64,000 nucleotides of DNA from an uncultured Methylophaga sp. (GCA_913055695.1 CAJXKF010000005.1:124001-188000); one strand, 5' to 3'; shown: positions 42,179-51,989, numbered from the stretch's first letter. The notes: generated by a model from the sequence alone, not told the origin. Translations and numbers: made by a program.

Positions 42179-42634
42179 TTGCAAACATTTCTGGCGGATG
42201 AACAGGCAACTCTCGCACTGGGTGCGAAACTGGCGGCTGCCTGCCCGGATTCATTGTGTGTGATTCATCTGGAAGGCGAGCTCGGCGCCGGTAAAACCAC
42301 GCTGACGCGTGGTTTTCTGCAGGCACTGGGCCATCAGGGCAAAGTCAAAAGCCCTACCTACACGCTGGTTGAGCATTATCAACTGCAGGACCGGCCTGTT
42401 TATCACTTTGATTTGTACCGGCTCAGTGACCCGGGTGAACTGGAATTTCTCGGCCTGGATGATTACATCAGCCAGGATGCCATCTGCCTGATTGAGTGGG
42501 CTCAACGCGGTAGTGAGTATTTACCAGAACCGGATCTGCTGATTGATTTACAGTACCGGAATGAGGGACGACAGGCGAGCATTTCAGCACAATCCGGAGG
42601 GGGCGAAAAAATCTGTGCAAAACTTCACATTTAA
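42179..42634 (+). CDS. tsaE: tRNA t6A biosynthesis ATPase TsaE
   Basis: P-loop ATPase needed with TsaB, TsaC and TsaD to form threonylcarbamoyl-adenosine. 151 residues. Walker [17 protein letters not shown]; later [11 protein letters not shown] and HFDLYRL. The start is TTG at 42179, supported by GAGGGA at 42166-42171 with a 7-base spacer; no ATG fits. Standard neighbour of nnr and amiC. Confidence 0.94.
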   Translation: MQTFLADEQATLALGAKLAAACPDSLCVIHLEGELGAGKTTLTRGFLQALGHQGKVKSPTYTLVEHYQLQDRPVYHFDLYRLSDPGELEFLGLDDYISQDAICLIEWAQRGSEYLPEPDLLIDLQYRNEGRQASISAQSGGGEKICAKLHI

Positions 42635-42732
42635 TTAAGGTTTCAATTCTATCTTGCTTATTTAAAAAGAAAACTTGATTTTTACCTTGCTGCTCTACAA
42701 AATGTTAACCAAGTCGTTTATAGGATGATGAG

Positions 42733-44085
42733 ATGTTCCGTCTCCTGCTAAGTTTTTGCTTATTGTTTGCTAGTGCTTTTGCCTGGGCGGATTCGGTTCA
42801 GGGGATCCGCGTGTCTCATGATGACCGCAGTGCCCGTCTGGTCTTCGATCTCAATGCCCGCGCAGACTACAACACGTTCACGCTGGAAAATCCCAACCGT
42901 CTGGTGATTGATATCAAAGATTTTCGCCAGCGCAATAAGCTCATCATTCCCTCGCTTGCAGAGACCCCGGTCAAGTCTGTGCGCTATGCGGCCTATGATC
43001 GTGAAACGCTGCGTATCGTCCTCGACCTGGCGCATGAAGTACAGTATGAGACGCAGACACTCGGCCCCAATAAAGGTTATCCGCACCGTCTGGTTGTTGA
43101 TCTCAGCTATACGGCCAAACAGGCCAAGCAACCGCTGATTGCGGCACAGGAAGAGGCCGAAGCCCAGAACGAGCCCGGCAATGCTGCTGCACAGGAAAGC
43201 AGAGCCCGGGAAAAGGTCGTCAAAACCAGTAAAGTACTGCCCCGTCGCGATATCATCATTGCCATCGACCCGGGCCATGGCGGCCAGGATCCCGGTGCTA
43301 TCGGCCCCAGAGGCACCAAGGAAAAAGACATTGTGCTCTCAGTCGCCAAACGCCTGGCGAGACTGGTCGATCAGGAGCCTGGCATGCGCTCTTACCTGAC
43401 CCGTGATACCGACGTCTTTATCAGCCTGCGTGATCGTATTCGTCGTGCTCACGAAAACGGCGCGGATATGTTTATTTCCATTCATGCTGATGCTTTCCAT
43501 AATCACCGCGCCCGCGGTTCCTCGGTCTACGTGTTATCCGAACGCGGTGCCAGTAGTGAGGCAGCGCAAATCCTGGCTGACCGTGAAAACGCCGCCGATC
43601 TGGCTGGTGGAATCAGCCTTGAAGACAAAGATGATTTGCTGGCTTCGGTTCTGCTCGACTTATCACAGACCGCCAGCCTGGAAGCCAGTCTGGAAGTCGC
43701 TAATACCGTGTTATCGGGCCTCAAGCGGGTGGGACACGTACACAAAAAACAGGTCGAGTCTGCTGCCTTTGTTGTATTGAAATCACCCGATATTCCGTCA
43801 GTACTGGTCGAAACTGCCTTTATTTCCAACCCGGAAGAAGAGCGTCGCCTGCGCACCGACAGCCATCAGGCCAAACTGGCACAAGCGATGATGGTCGGCA
43901 TTCGTAATTACTTCCAGCGTAATCCACTGCCAGGCACCAGCCTGCCTCAACAGCATATTGTCAGTGCCGGCGATACCCTGAGTATGATCGCCCAGCGTTA
44001 TCAGGTCAGCATGGCCGATATTCGCTCGGTGAATAATATGTCGAGCACCAGCATTCAAATCGGTGATGTCCTGAAAATCCCCTAG
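42733..44085 (+). CDS. amiC: N-acetylmuramoyl-L-alanine amidase (AmiB/AmiC type) with LysM
   Basis: Septal peptidoglycan amidase for daughter-cell separation. 450 residues: signal peptide ending AWA, AMIN septal-targeting domain (about 22-130), linker, Amidase_3 zinc domain (about 178-400) and one C-terminal LysM (about 405-450; HIVSAGDTLSMIAQRY). Zinc-site motifs include IAIDPGHGGQDPGA, SIHADAF and VLVETAFISNPEEE. AmiB and AmiC are hard to tell apart here: the LysM favours AmiB-like architecture, so the symbol is provisional. Confidence 0.92.
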   Translation: MFRLLLSFCLLFASAFAWADSVQGIRVSHDDRSARLVFDLNARADYNTFTLENPNRLVIDIKDFRQRNKLIIPSLAETPVKSVRYAAYDRETLRIVLDLAHEVQYETQTLGPNKGYPHRLVVDLSYTAKQAKQPLIAAQEEAEAQNEPGNAAAQESRAREKVVKTSKVLPRRDIIIAIDPGHGGQDPGAIGPRGTKEKDIVLSVAKRLARLVDQEPGMRSYLTRDTDVFISLRDRIRRAHENGADMFISIHADAFHNHRARGSSVYVLSERGASSEAAQILADRENAADLAGGISLEDKDDLLASVLLDLSQTASLEASLEVANTVLSGLKRVGHVHKKQVESAAFVVLKSPDIPSVLVETAFISNPEEERRLRTDSHQAKLAQAMMVGIRNYFQRNPLPGTSLPQQHIVSAGDTLSMIAQRYQVSMADIRSVNNMSSTSIQIGDVLKIP

Positions 44086-44106
44086 GGTTGAAATTGACTG
44101 ATAGAA

Positions 44107-44294
44107 GCACAGAGGCACAGAGGGTAAATCAGTAGCGACTTTAAGGCGTTTTTTTGATCATAAAAGGCCTTAAGGTGGACTGGTAATTATCAAATTTGTC
44201 AGATATAGCCTAATGACCAATCACGGCTTCAGCTTCAGCGTTTACTAACCCGCTCTGAAAAATGATTATGCTCTGTGAACTGAGCCTCTGTGGT
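44107..44294. repeat. Empty inverted-repeat element A (CACAGAGG family)
   Basis: A 188-bp segment between amiC and mutL. Left arm GCACAGAGGCACAGAGGG (44107-44124); right arm is the reverse-complement type, ending CCTCTGTGGT at 44294. The interior has no ORF of note and contains AAGGCCTTAAGG at about 44167-44175. It is the most degraded of four such elements in the window. I see no RNA gene in the rest of this 255-base gap. Confidence 0.6.
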
Positions 44295-44340
44295 CAGTTA
44301 TACCTCTCGCCTGCTGATGATGAACTGCTAAACTAACGCC

Positions 44341-45984
44341 ATGAACAATCGTATTCATGCGCTGCCCCTGCACCTTGCCAACCAGATAGCCGCCGGCGAG
44401 GTAGTCGAACGCCCGGCCTCCGTGCTCAAGGAACTGGTCGAGAACAGCATCGACGCCGGTGCCACACAGATCGATATTCAGATTGAAGGTGCTGGCAGGC
44501 AACTGATTAAAGTGTCTGATAATGGCGGCGGCATTCACCCTGATGATCTCCCTTTGGCACTTAGCCGTCATGCCACCAGCAAAATCAACAGCAGTGAACA
44601 GCTCAGTCATATCGGCAGTCTGGGCTTTCGTGGTGAAGCCTTGCCCAGTATCGCCTCGGTTTCCCGGCTGACCCTGATTTCAAAACAGGCCGATCAGGAC
44701 TGTGGCTGGCAACTGGTCAGTGAAGCAGACAAGCCTGAACCTGCCGCTCATCCGGACGGCACCAGCGTCAGTGTCGCCGAGCTGTTTTTCAACCTGCCAG
44801 CCAGACGCCGTTTTCTGCGCAGTGATAAAACCGAACTGCAGCATCTACTTACCACCTTTAACCGACTGGCTTTGAGCCGGTTTGATGTCGGCTTTAGTGG
44901 CCGCTTCAATGACAGTCAAATGATAAAACTGCCCGCGCTGACTGATCCGGCTCTGCACGCCCAGCGCATCAGCAAAATCTGCGGTCAGGCTTTCACCCTC
45001 AACGCCAGTTATCTGGATCAGCAATTTGAAAATATCCGGCTGCATGGCTGGGTAGGAAAACGCAGTGCCCACCGAGCTCAGACCGATGTGCAGTACTTTT
45101 TTATTAATGGCCGGGTTATCCGCGACCGCATCATTAACCATGCGGTGCGGCAGGCATATGGGGAGACGCTGCCGCCGGGCAGACAACCTGCTTATGTGCT
45201 GTATCTGACTCTGCCGCTGGACCGCGTTGATGTGAATGTGCATCCCACCAAGCATGAAGTCCGGTTTCGTGATGCCCGTCTGATTCATGGCCTCATTACC
45301 CGCGCGGTGGCAGAAGCCCTGGATCATGAGGCCCCCAGTATTCAGGATGAACTGCCTTTGCCCACGGTGTCCGCACAGGTCAAAGAACAAGCCACAAGCT
45401 ATCACTCGCATCCGCCTGCAAAGCCGATAAGAATGCCTGAACCGACGCCACTTCAACGCCGCCAGGATGATGTTCTGATCCTGCATCAGCGCTTTGCGCT
45501 GACTCTGCATGAAGAGCCGCTACTGATTGATTTACAGGCTGCTGAGCGGCATTTTCGTCAGCTGCAGCTTCGCCTGGCAGTTGACCGAGGTGAACTGACA
45601 TCAAGACCGATTCTGGTACCGATGCGGCTGACCTTACCAAGTCCTGCGCTGACGCTACTGGATCAGCATCAGCCTCTACTTGAACAGCTTGCGATTATCA
45701 TTGACATAGATGCCAAGACAGCAGCGGTTAAACGCATTCCCTACCTGCTGTCCCAGGTTGATCTGCAACAGCTCATCGAGACAGTGGTCAACACATTGAA
45801 TAAATATGGCAATGAACGCACAGCGCTGCTAACTGCTCTCTGTGAATTAATCCCGCTGTCACCGGTGACGTCACAGGAGCAGGCACGGCAAATTATCAGT
45901 CAATTGCAGCAGGCACCGGAAGCAATGGCACGCTGGCAACAGAAACTTGATCCGGCGACATTGACTGGCTTATTCTCAAACTGA
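44341..45984 (+). CDS. mutL: DNA mismatch repair protein MutL
   Basis: GHKL ATPase linking MutS to MutH and UvrD. 547 residues, shorter than E. coli (615) through a compact linker (about 350-385). N-terminal motifs: IAAGEVVERPASVLKELVENS, DNGGGI and GFRGEALPSIASV. The C-terminal dimerisation domain is present but has no DQHAxxE endonuclease motif, as expected for a MutH-type system. miaA and hfq, which often follow mutL, are not here. Confidence 0.96.
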   Translation: MNNRIHALPLHLANQIAAGEVVERPASVLKELVENSIDAGATQIDIQIEGAGRQLIKVSDNGGGIHPDDLPLALSRHATSKINSSEQLSHIGSLGFRGEALPSIASVSRLTLISKQADQDCGWQLVSEADKPEPAAHPDGTSVSVAELFFNLPARRRFLRSDKTELQHLLTTFNRLALSRFDVGFSGRFNDSQMIKLPALTDPALHAQRISKICGQAFTLNASYLDQQFENIRLHGWVGKRSAHRAQTDVQYFFINGRVIRDRIINHAVRQAYGETLPPGRQPAYVLYLTLPLDRVDVNVHPTKHEVRFRDARLIHGLITRAVAEALDHEAPSIQDELPLPTVSAQVKEQATSYHSHPPAKPIRMPEPTPLQRRQDDVLILHQRFALTLHEEPLLIDLQAAERHFRQLQLRLAVDRGELTSRPILVPMRLTLPSPALTLLDQHQPLLEQLAIIIDIDAKTAAVKRIPYLLSQVDLQQLIETVVNTLNKYGNERTALLTALCELIPLSPVTSQEQARQIISQLQQAPEAMARWQQKLDPATLTGLFSN

Positions 45985-46010
45985 CTCCTAAGCCGCGAAG
46001 CAGAAACCTT

Positions 46011-47135
46011 ATGGCCAAATCAGCCCGCCCCTCACCATCGCTCATACCCGCCATGCTGGCACTCATCGTCCTGGTTGTGCTGGGTTATGTGCTGTTTGCT
46101 GATCTGCAGCCATCACGCACTGAACATACCGTGACTCCGCCGATTGAAATCGAAGAGCCGGAATTAGAAATCATCACCGAAGAAACGCTGCAACCGGCAA
46201 TTAAGCAAGCGCAGATAGCCGAGCAGGAGGCAGAAACTTTCGTCGGTAACCTGGCACCAACGCCGGATGAAAATGAAGCTGTAGTGATCACCGAAGAACA
46301 GGGTGAATTTGTTCGTCATGACGGTATCATCGCTATTCCCAGGCTGGAGCATCGTAACACCACGGTGGGTGACTTATTAAAAGATAAGACCATTACTGCC
46401 GACACGCCCCTGACCCTGCACTACACTGAAACCGAAGAGTCAGAGACGACACTGCGGGAGCTTGAGCAACAAATAGAAGACAAAACCCGGCGTATTACGC
46501 TGGCGCAACCTGATGGCAGCCGCCGTGAAGCGCCGCTGGCAGATTTACTCAATGATAAAAACCTGGATCCTGATGCTGTAATCACTGTCATCACGGAAAA
46601 AAAGCAAACCCGTCAACTCACCGCAGGGGAACTGGCAGCCTCAGAGCTTGATCCCTCACAGGAAGTGATTGCCAGTATTAATCGCGGCGTTGAAGAGTTA
46701 TCGGTTAAGGATATCGTGCAATCCGGCGAGTTACCGGACAATGCCCTGTTTTATCTGCATCGCGTTACCGAGGAGGATCAACAGGGCTTATGGGGCATTA
46801 TTCAGAGCGGCCTGATTCAGCGATTCCGCCAAGGGCTTACATTAGAAGGGATTGCCAGCAACAAAGATATGGTCAAGGTAACGATACCTGCTGACGCGGA
46901 TGAACCACTGCCAACCGGTTTAAGTTCATTCCTGGGTAAAATTCTGAACCAGAAAGTCGAGTCCAGCTATATCTACAACTTCAGCACCCATACGATGGGG
47001 CATAATCCGAACCTGATTCATCCCGGCCAGCAATTAATCCTGATTCATTTCAGCCCTGAAGAACTCAAACGTATCTACCTGTTCTTTGCCGAACAGCGTA
47101 ATGAACAGGCGCAAAGTTTCTCTATTAAACCCTGA
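46011..47135 (+). CDS. Membrane-anchored protein with C-terminal LysM-like segment, unknown function
   Basis: Not assigned to a named family. 374 residues. One N-terminal membrane helix (about 13-30) follows a short basic tail, so the body is probably periplasmic. A long acidic region (about 40-110, with EIEEPELEIITEE) is followed by mixed segments and a C-terminal part (about 265-350) ending in NPNLIHPGQQLILI, which looks like the end of a LysM peptidoglycan-binding unit. Lies 26 bases after mutL and is followed directly by a 23-codon membrane micro-ORF. Confidence 0.65.
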   Translation: MAKSARPSPSLIPAMLALIVLVVLGYVLFADLQPSRTEHTVTPPIEIEEPELEIITEETLQPAIKQAQIAEQEAETFVGNLAPTPDENEAVVITEEQGEFVRHDGIIAIPRLEHRNTTVGDLLKDKTITADTPLTLHYTETEESETTLRELEQQIEDKTRRITLAQPDGSRREAPLADLLNDKNLDPDAVITVITEKKQTRQLTAGELAASELDPSQEVIASINRGVEELSVKDIVQSGELPDNALFYLHRVTEEDQQGLWGIIQSGLIQRFRQGLTLEGIASNKDMVKVTIPADADEPLPTGLSSFLGKILNQKVESSYIYNFSTHTMGHNPNLIHPGQQLILIHFSPEELKRIYLFFAEQRNEQAQSFSIKP

Positions 47136-47206
47136 TGCTTGATTTACTGTTTTTACTGATCGTGGTCGGCATTATTGCCATTGCCTTCCTGATACCGCTG
47201 GACTAA
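47135..47206 (+). CDS. Putative 23-residue membrane micropeptide
   Basis: An ATG at 47135 overlaps the TGA of the preceding gene (TGATG) and opens 23 codons ending TAA at 47204-47206. The product MLDLLFLLIVVGIIAIAFLI plus PLD is one near-perfect membrane helix with acidic ends. The overlap would allow coupled translation. Length alone cannot prove it is expressed; conservation in relatives would. Confidence 0.45.
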   Translation: MLDLLFLLIVVGIIAIAFLIPLD

Positions 47207-47252
47207 ATGCAGCGTCGCTCAATTTTCGAACCAGGTAGCCGCTCAAGACTTA

Positions 47253-50200
47253 TCATGGCAGCTCGGAACGGTGTTGACTGCGGGCCCGTTTGATTGTCAG
47301 GGTTTCATTCTCCTGCCGGTTGAATTTGCCGTAGCGTAACATCACACTGGGCAGTACCAGCAGGTTCAGAATGGTTGAGGACACCAGACCACCGATAATG
47401 ATCGCCGCCATCGGTCCCATAATCTCACGCCCCGGATTATCCGAATTGACCGCAATCGGCAGCATTGCCAGCGCAGTCACCAGAGCCGTAATCAAAATCG
47501 ATGGCAGGCGCTCCTGTGCGCCGCGTATCGCGGTGTCCAGATTCCACTGTGCGCCTTCTTCAACCACCAGATACTGATAGTGAGAGACCAGCATTATCGA
47601 ATTACGCAGGGTAATACCGAACAGGGTGACAAACCCCACCATCGAACCAATCGACAGCACACCATTAGTGACCAGCACCGCAATCACACCGCCCACCAGC
47701 GAAAACGGCAGGTTGATCAGCACCAGTGTGACATTTCTGACACTGCGCAGAGCCAGGAACAACAGCAGCAACACTGCGATACCTGCCAGACTGGAATGAA
47801 CAATCAGATCCTCCCGCGACTCCGCCTGGGCAATGGCCGCACCGGTAAACTCAGGATAAATGTCGGCGCTGAACTCAACCTCCTCGTGCACCCGCTCACG
47901 CAGTTCATTAAAGAAAGAGGTCAGGTCGCGACCACTGACATTACTGGTCACCGTCTGCAGCCGCTGGGCATCACGGTGCAGAATCGCATGACGACCTGAT
48001 ACCTGCTGTATCGTTGCGACATCCTGCAGGCTCAGCATAAAACCGTCAGCTGCACGAATCGGTAATTCACGCACATGACGGGGTTGCTGACGCAATTCTT
48101 CCGGCACGATAACGACCACATCAAAGACCTGGTTACCTTCATACACCTGACCCACAGTGACCCCGTCATAGGCGGTTTTCAGGGTATTCATTACCTCTTT
48201 CGGGGTCAGTCCCCAGAACGCCAGACTGTCGAGATCGAGTCTGATTTCAAGCTGTGGCTCACTTGGTGGCGCACGTAGCTGCACATCCGCGGCGCCTTCG
48301 ATGTCCTGCATGACGGCAGCGACTTCCTTGGCTTTGCGGTCCAGCGCCTCCAGATCCTTGCCATATATATTGACCACCACCGGTGAGGTATAGCCGGAGA
48401 TGGTCTCGTCGATCCGCTCGGTCAGGAAGGAGTTCACCTCCGAATTAATGCCGGGGAAGGCCTCAAGAATCTCACGAATCTCATCCAGCACCCGTTGCTG
48501 ACCGGCACCGTCCATCGGTTCCAGATCGATCTCATACTCACTGTAATAGGTGCCGAAGGTATCGGCGCCCCGCTCAGCCCGACCGGCCCACTGTGAAGTT
48601 GAACGAACGCCAGGGATTTCAGCGACCCGCTTTTCAATCTCGCCACCAATTCGCAGTGACTCACCGATAGAGGTGCCGGGCAGACTCGCGGTGTGAATAA
48701 TATAGTGACCTTCCCGCAATTCCGGCAGGAAGCTGCCCCCTAACAGCGGCAGAATACCGACACCCGCTGCACAGAAAATCAGTACGCCGGCAATCGTCAT
48801 CCGCGGTGCCTGACTCACTCTTCGTAGCGTCCTGCCATAGAGGGGTTTCAGCCATTGAATGACCGGTGGTTCACGGTCGCTGATGTCGCCTTTATTGGCG
48901 AGCAGAATATGACACAGTGCCGGTGTCACGGTCAGCGCTACCAAAAGCGAAGCAAAAATGGCCAGAATATAAGCTTCACCCAGGGGTTCGAACATGCGGC
49001 CGGCGACGCCACTCAGCGTCAGCAGCGGCACAAAGACCAGCATGACGATAAAGCTGGCATAGACGACCGAGCTTCGCACTTCCATGGAAGCGTCATAGAC
49101 CACATCCAGCGTCGAGCGCGGCGAGGCCAGGGCCGCATTTTCCCTCAGCCTGCGGAAAATATTCTCGGTATCGATAATCGCATCATCGACCACTTCACCC
49201 AAAGCAATCGCCAGACCGCCCAGCACCATAATATTGATGTTGATACCAAGATGCAGGAGCACAATCAGCGCAGCCATAATCGACAGCGGAATCGCCGTTA
49301 ATGAAATCAAAGCGGTGCGCAGGTTGAACAAAAACAGAACCAGTACCAGCATCACCAGGCCGCCACCGACATAGAGATGCTCCTGGATATTCACCAGTGA
49401 GCTTTGTATGTAATTAGCAGGGCGGAACAAATCATCATGCAGTGTGATACCTTCCGCCTCGAAACCATCCTTGAATTCGGCCAGCGCCGCTTCAACCCCT
49501 TCGGTAATCGCCAGCGTTTCGGCGTCATACTGACCAATGACCATCAGCACGACGCCCGGCACAGTGCCTACCGCAGCCCCACCGATGGTCGGGGCCGGCG
49601 CGGTTTTGACGGTAGCAACATCGCCCAGATGAAGAATATCGACGCCGTTTTTACGAATGACTACTTTGGCCAGTTGCTCGGCGGTCAGTGGCTGACCAAT
49701 TACCTGCAGTGCCAGACGCTGATTGGGGTTTTCGATATAGCCGGCGCCCATAATGCCGGTGGCCTGCCGTGCTGCCTGGGTGACTTCCTCAACAGAGAGA
49801 TCAAACTGCGCCAGCTTGTTCGGGTCGATTTGAATCTGCAGTTGCCGTTCATGACCGCCAAACACATTGATATCAGCGACGCCCTCTACGCTGAGCAGTC
49901 TCGGGCCCAGCGTCCAGTCCACCAGCGAACGTAATTCCATCAGATTATGGCGCTCGGAGGTCATACCAATGGTCATGACCGTTCCGGATGACGACTCCAG
50001 CGGCACCATAACGGGTGTTTCCACCCCGGCAGGCAGTTTGTCCTGCAAGCCCAACAACCGCTCTGAGACCAGTTGCCGGTCGAGATAAATATCCGTGCTG
50101 TCATAGAAAGTGAGGATCAGCACCGATAAGCTTGGAATAGACTGTGAGCGAATCGACTGCAGGCCGACCAGTCCGCGCAGCGCATTTTCCAGCGGCTGGG

Positions 50201-50396
50201 TGACCAGAATCTCGACCTGCTCAGCAGTCAGCCCCTGCGCCTCGGTCTGAATAATCACCTGCTTGGGCGCAAACTCCGGGAAGATATCCAGACTGGCATT
50301 GGACAACTTATAGGCACCGTAGATCAGCATCAGTGAGGCCAGTGCCACCACCACACCACGGAAACGAACCGAGAAGGCAACCAGCTTAGACAGCAT
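47253..50396 (-). CDS. Heavy-metal type RND efflux permease (CusA/CzcA family)
   Basis: Inner-membrane proton-driven pump of 1047 residues, the HME-RND size, with twelve predicted helices and two large periplasmic loops. N-terminal DIFPEFAPKQVIIQTEAQGL and the TM4 segment ALGEVVDDAIIDTENIFRRL place it in the CusA/CzcA-like class; the metal or other substrate cannot be read. Encoded 92 bases after an adaptor gene. No outer-membrane factor is adjacent. Confidence 0.92.
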   Translation of the reverse strand: MLSKLVAFSVRFRGVVVALASLMLIYGAYKLSNASLDIFPEFAPKQVIIQTEAQGLTAEQVEILVTQPLENALRGLVGLQSIRSQSIPSLSVLILTFYDSTDIYLDRQLVSERLLGLQDKLPAGVETPVMVPLESSSGTVMTIGMTSERHNLMELRSLVDWTLGPRLLSVEGVADINVFGGHERQLQIQIDPNKLAQFDLSVEEVTQAARQATGIMGAGYIENPNQRLALQVIGQPLTAEQLAKVVIRKNGVDILHLGDVATVKTAPAPTIGGAAVGTVPGVVLMVIGQYDAETLAITEGVEAALAEFKDGFEAEGITLHDDLFRPANYIQSSLVNIQEHLYVGGGLVMLVLVLFLFNLRTALISLTAIPLSIMAALIVLLHLGININIMVLGGLAIALGEVVDDAIIDTENIFRRLRENAALASPRSTLDVVYDASMEVRSSVVYASFIVMLVFVPLLTLSGVAGRMFEPLGEAYILAIFASLLVALTVTPALCHILLANKGDISDREPPVIQWLKPLYGRTLRRVSQAPRMTIAGVLIFCAAGVGILPLLGGSFLPELREGHYIIHTASLPGTSIGESLRIGGEIEKRVAEIPGVRSTSQWAGRAERGADTFGTYYSEYEIDLEPMDGAGQQRVLDEIREILEAFPGINSEVNSFLTERIDETISGYTSPVVVNIYGKDLEALDRKAKEVAAVMQDIEGAADVQLRAPPSEPQLEIRLDLDSLAFWGLTPKEVMNTLKTAYDGVTVGQVYEGNQVFDVVVIVPEELRQQPRHVRELPIRAADGFMLSLQDVATIQQVSGRHAILHRDAQRLQTVTSNVSGRDLTSFFNELRERVHEEVEFSADIYPEFTGAAIAQAESREDLIVHSSLAGIAVLLLLFLALRSVRNVTLVLINLPFSLVGGVIAVLVTNGVLSIGSMVGFVTLFGITLRNSIMLVSHYQYLVVEEGAQWNLDTAIRGAQERLPSILITALVTALAMLPIAVNSDNPGREIMGPMAAIIIGGLVSSTILNLLVLPSVMLRYGKFNRQENETLTIKRARSQHRSELP

Positions 50397-50488
50397 CTGA
50401 TTCCTCCTTAGACGCTGAGCATAAGTTATGAGTCTTTTTTGTTTTATGACCGCTTAAAAAAATGGCTTTGAGAGTGGCACAACAACAA

Positions 50489-51589
50489 TCAATCATCATC
50501 TTCATCCAGGATCTGCCAGCGGAATTCTTCTGATAACAACATCTGGGAACCGGCCACGACCAGTGACTCGCCTTCCTCAAACTCTGACTGGATAAAGATG
50601 CCGCCGGTTACCGACTCACCATCGTCCAGGGGGCGCCGACGGTAGACCTGTTCATCCTGCTGCACATAAGTCCAGGGTTTACCCGAATACCAGACAATGG
50701 CGCGTTCCGGAATAAAGAAACCCTTCAGTCCTTCCGCATTACGTGGAATCCAGGCATGCAGCCGCATCCCCAGCCGCAACTTGCCCGTAGCCATCTTGAA
50801 ATAATAGGTTTCACCCTGAGCAGCATAGTTAGCCACAAAGGCCGGTGAGACGAAATAGGCTTTTCTGGCATTTTCCCGCTGGCCCTGACGTGACACCCGA
50901 ATCACATTAACGTCGGCCGGAAGACTCAGTGCCACCGGTAAGGTAATCTGAATCAAGGTGTCCTGACGGGTCACCAGGCGTTCAAATTCCTTTGAATCCG
51001 GATCTGTGACCCAGGAAGCAATCACAGCCCCCCAGCTCTGGATAAGCTCGGTTCTGGCAGCTTCTAATGTGAGCTCAGCAGCCTCCCGTTTTGCCCTCGC
51101 CTGCTGCCAGTTAGACTCGGCATAGTTGATATTTTTACTGGCAATACTGCCGGTGGCTTCAGCCAGTTTTCTTAGACGGTTGAGTTCCTGTAACTGCGCT
51201 TTCTCTTCCATTTGCGCCAGTTCCAGTTCCAATTCCAGTTGTTTGAGCCGGGTCCGCCACTGAATGAGATCACGCACATCCACAACGCTGGCATAAGCTC
51301 TCGATTCTGGATAATAGATATCCTGTTGCAGATTCATCAATTCAATGCCGGCTGAGTTTTTCACCTCGTCATTGATCTCGACCCGCATCGGCTGACCGTT
51401 CTCACGCTCGCCATCGTCCTCTTCTTCCTCGCCGATTTGTGAGGCGCGCTCCGCTGCATCCAGATAGCGCTCTACACCAGCATCAATAAGAGATGACCAG
51501 GACTTATCAGTTGCCAACGGTACCCCGAAGGCAACCACAAGCAGCACAGCCAGTGTCAGCCATAAAGAAAATTTGTTGCGTGATGCCAT
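50489..51589 (-). CDS. RND periplasmic adaptor (HlyD/CusB-like)
   Basis: Membrane-fusion protein for the pump downstream. 366 residues. N-terminal anchor helix (about 7-25), then an unusual acidic stretch IGEEEEDDGERENG (about 52-66), a coiled-coil hairpin (about 110-185, rich in QLELELELAQMEEKAQL), and beta-barrel domains. The C terminus ends in four acidic residues. It is shorter than a typical four-domain adaptor with a metal-binding tail. First gene of the pair. Confidence 0.82.
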   Translation of the reverse strand: MASRNKFSLWLTLAVLLVVAFGVPLATDKSWSSLIDAGVERYLDAAERASQIGEEEEDDGERENGQPMRVEINDEVKNSAGIELMNLQQDIYYPESRAYASVVDVRDLIQWRTRLKQLELELELAQMEEKAQLQELNRLRKLAEATGSIASKNINYAESNWQQARAKREAAELTLEAARTELIQSWGAVIASWVTDPDSKEFERLVTRQDTLIQITLPVALSLPADVNVIRVSRQGQRENARKAYFVSPAFVANYAAQGETYYFKMATGKLRLGMRLHAWIPRNAEGLKGFFIPERAIVWYSGKPWTYVQQDEQVYRRRPLDDGESVTGGIFIQSEFEEGESLVVAGSQMLLSEEFRWQILDEDDD

Positions 51590-51862
51590 CTTATTCCCAA
51601 CTTATTCATGACAAAATCAGCAGCCATTAGAGCACGCTGCCATAAACCCGACAAGTTCGAGCCGGAACCGGGCTGCAATGGCGTTTTCATTACATCACCT
51701 GAATTGCGATGCTCATTTGAACCATGTGCATGCTTGTAGCACTGATTACTCACAATCGACTGAATCAGCTCAAACTCAAGCTGAGGTCGATTGTAGACAT
51801 GGGTTCATTAACCCAAGGTTAATTTCTTAAGCGATAACTGGATAATTAATCCGCAGTTACCC
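51590..51862. other. Intergenic region upstream of the RND adaptor
   Basis: About 270 bases between the adaptor start and the tRNA-Phe promoter. A minus-strand frame (stop at 51556, possible ATG around 51690) gives a short peptide with SNLSGLWQRALMAADFVMN, but it overlaps the adaptor start and has no family match I recognise. A short inverted repeat involving TCGATTG / CAATCGA (about 51748-51794) may be an operator or terminator-like structure. Nothing else supported. Confidence 0.35.
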
Positions 51863-51891
51863 TTGACACATGGCCCCACACAAGGTTTAAT
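51863..51891 (+). promoter_or_regulatory. Sigma-70 promoter of tRNA-Phe
   Basis: Perfect -35 TTGACA at 51863-51868 and -10 TTTAAT at 51886-51891 with a 17-base spacer. The predicted start lies about 7 bases before the tRNA 5' end. One of the clearest promoters in the window. Confidence 0.75.
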
Positions 51892-51904
51892 ACGCAGCCT
51901 TATC

Positions 51905-51980
51905 GGCTCGATAGCTCAGTTGGTAGAGCAAGGGATTGAAAATCCCTGTGTCCCTGGTTCGATTCCAGGTCGAGCCACCA
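51905..51980 (+). tRNA. tRNA-Phe (anticodon GAA)
   Basis: Complete cloverleaf: acceptor GGCTCGA / TCGAGCC, D arm GCTC/GAGC, anticodon stem AGGGA/TCCCT with loop TTGAAAA (anticodon GAA), T arm CCTGG/CCAGG with loop TTCGATT, discriminator A and encoded CCA. Own promoter at 51863 and terminator at 51990. Confidence 0.98.
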
Positions 51981-51989
51981 CGAACACGA

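Noticed and set aside
51556-51753. Minus-strand 65-codon frame overlapping the RND adaptor start
   Set aside because: Possible leader peptide, but it has no recognisable family and overlaps the adaptor start by 34 bases. Not enough evidence to call a gene.
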